The notes below the pieces were generated by a model, which searched no databases, had not been told where the DNA came from, and saw only the letters and a list, made by a program, of their open reading frames with translations. From assembly GCA_024653795.1 (NCBI GenBank), contig JANLHY010000385.1, positions 1 to 5,932 of the forward strand: a stretch of DNA of 5,932 nt, in the 5' to 3' direction. The translations under genes and the position numbers were made by a program. This document shows positions 5,180 to 5,932 of this stretch, piece after piece. The stretch is from Candidatus Brocadiaceae bacterium (GTDB lineage: Bacteria > Planctomycetota > Brocadiia > Brocadiales > Brocadiaceae). Position 1 is the stretch's first letter. Each line of letters begins with the position of its first letter.

Positions 5180-5932
5180 TTACACATCCTCGCCTCTCAC
5201 CAAATCTTCATACGTCTCGCGTTTTCTGATAACACGAAACTGGCCGCCATCCACCAGCACTTCACACGGGCGAGGGCGGGAATTGTAACTGGAACTCATC
5301 GTAAAGCCATAGGCGCCGGCGCTGAATATGGCCAACAAATCCCCTTCTTTTACCTTTGGCAATGCCCTATAGGTGGCAAAGGTATCACTGCTTTCACAAA
5401 CAGGGCCTACAATATCAACCAATTCCATACCTTTCTTTACCGTTGTTTTATCAGGATTTTCCACCTCTGGCATCTTTATACTCGTATTTACCGGCCATAT
5501 CCTGTGAAAGGCATCATACAGGGCAGGGCGTATCAAATCGTTCATAGCGGCATCACAGATAACAAACTTCTTCCCGTGCACTGTCTCCTTTGTATAGATC
5601 ACCTGAGAAATCAAAACCCCGGAATTCCCAACGATAAACCGTCCTGGCTCCATAATAAGATTGCATTGCATCTCTTTCACCATCGGTAGAATCTTCGATG
5701 CATAGTCTTTTGGCCGTATGACTTTTTCTCCTGTATACGAGATACAATAGCCACCGCCTATGTTTATGTATTCAATATCCATACCCTCGTTTCTGCTATT
5801 TTGAATTAACGCCAGTATCTTCCTGAGGGCGCGCACATAGGGATCAACCGTATAAATGGGCGAACCCAGATGTACGTGTAATCCGCACAGGTCAACATTC
5901 GAATATCTTGCAGATTGCTTAATAATCTCTTC
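5180..5932 (-). CDS. lysA: Diaminopimelate decarboxylase, C-terminal part (5' end outside window)
   Basis: The last 250 residues of a PLP-dependent decarboxylase that converts meso-diaminopimelate to L-lysine, the final step of lysine synthesis. The frame is open to the window edge, so the N-terminus with the PLP lysine is missing. Visible landmarks, numbered in the fragment, are GLHVHLGS (17-24), INIGGGY (56-62), EPGRFIVGNSGVL (95-107), CDAAMNDLIRPALYDAFHRIWP (126-147), the active-site GPVCESSD (176-183) and GAYGFTMSSSYNSRPRP (206-222). These match LysA rather than ornithine or arginine decarboxylases of the same fold. A GTG at 5836 inside the frame is not the start, because conserved LysA sequence continues upstream of it. 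It is on the same strand as the sulfur cluster but separated from it by the inverted-repeat element, so it is probably a different unit. Confidence 0.96.
   Translation of the reverse strand, partial: EEIIKQSARYSNVDLCGLHVHLGSPIYTVDPYVRALRKILALIQNSRNEGMDIEYINIGGGYCISYTGEKVIRPKDYASKILPMVKEMQCNLIMEPGRFIVGNSGVLISQVIYTKETVHGKKFVICDAAMNDLIRPALYDAFHRIWPVNTSIKMPEVENPDKTTVKKGMELVDIVGPVCESSDTFATYRALPKVKEGDLLAIFSAGAYGFTMSSSYNSRPRPCEVLVDGGQFRVIRKRETYEDLVRGEDV

Noticed and set aside
5553..5747. Minus-strand and plus-strand short frames inside lysA
   Set aside because: They are shadows of the conserved LysA frame.

Overview
All recognisable genes lie on the minus strand, so the window is read from right to left. 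It looks like a moderately AT-rich chromosome of a Gram-negative, probably anaerobic or respiratory bacterium. A Tat-type Rieske protein next to a probable cytochrome b start, a small siroheme reductase, and dispersed short inverted-repeat elements would fit an anammox-type planctomycete (Brocadiales) or a similar lineage. That placement is a low-confidence impression from gene content and repeats, not a database match.

Layout in transcription order: (1) 5932-5180, C-terminal two-thirds of lysA, diaminopimelate decarboxylase, cut by the window edge. (2) 5169-5030, a 140-bp MITE-like element with about 25-bp terminal inverted repeats and a 4-bp direct repeat (AGCC) on each side. (3) 4991-1041, a sulfur-assimilation cluster: precorrin-2 dehydrogenase (siroheme synthesis), a small Dsr-type siroheme sulfite reductase with a 2[4Fe-4S] ferredoxin domain, a DsrE-family protein, a CysM/CysK-type cysteine synthase, a JAMM/MPN+ (Mec/HcyD-like) metalloprotease and a TusA-family protein. 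A 27-bp perfect hairpin sits between the reductase and dsrE. (4) 1040-607, about 430 bp without a gene, holding a good sigma-70-like promoter and two GC-rich hairpins in an AT-rich background. (5) 606-1, a Rieske iron-sulfur protein followed 36 bp later by the first 17 codons of another gene, most likely the cytochrome b partner.

The cluster reads as a sulfite-to-cysteine module. Siroheme made by the dehydrogenase serves the reductase, sulfide or carrier-bound sulfur is passed on, and CysM makes cysteine. A JAMM protease next to CysM recalls the CysO-CysM-Mec pathway of Mycobacterium tuberculosis and the HcyS/HcyD system of Wolinella, where a ThiS-like carrier delivers sulfur as a C-terminal thiocarboxylate and the protease releases the amino acid. 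The carrier and its E1-like activating enzyme are not in this window; DsrE and TusA sit in the cluster instead. This missing carrier, the unusual cysteine spacing in the reductase (C-x2-C where C-x5-C is expected) and the CPxN form of the TusA active site are the points most worth following up.
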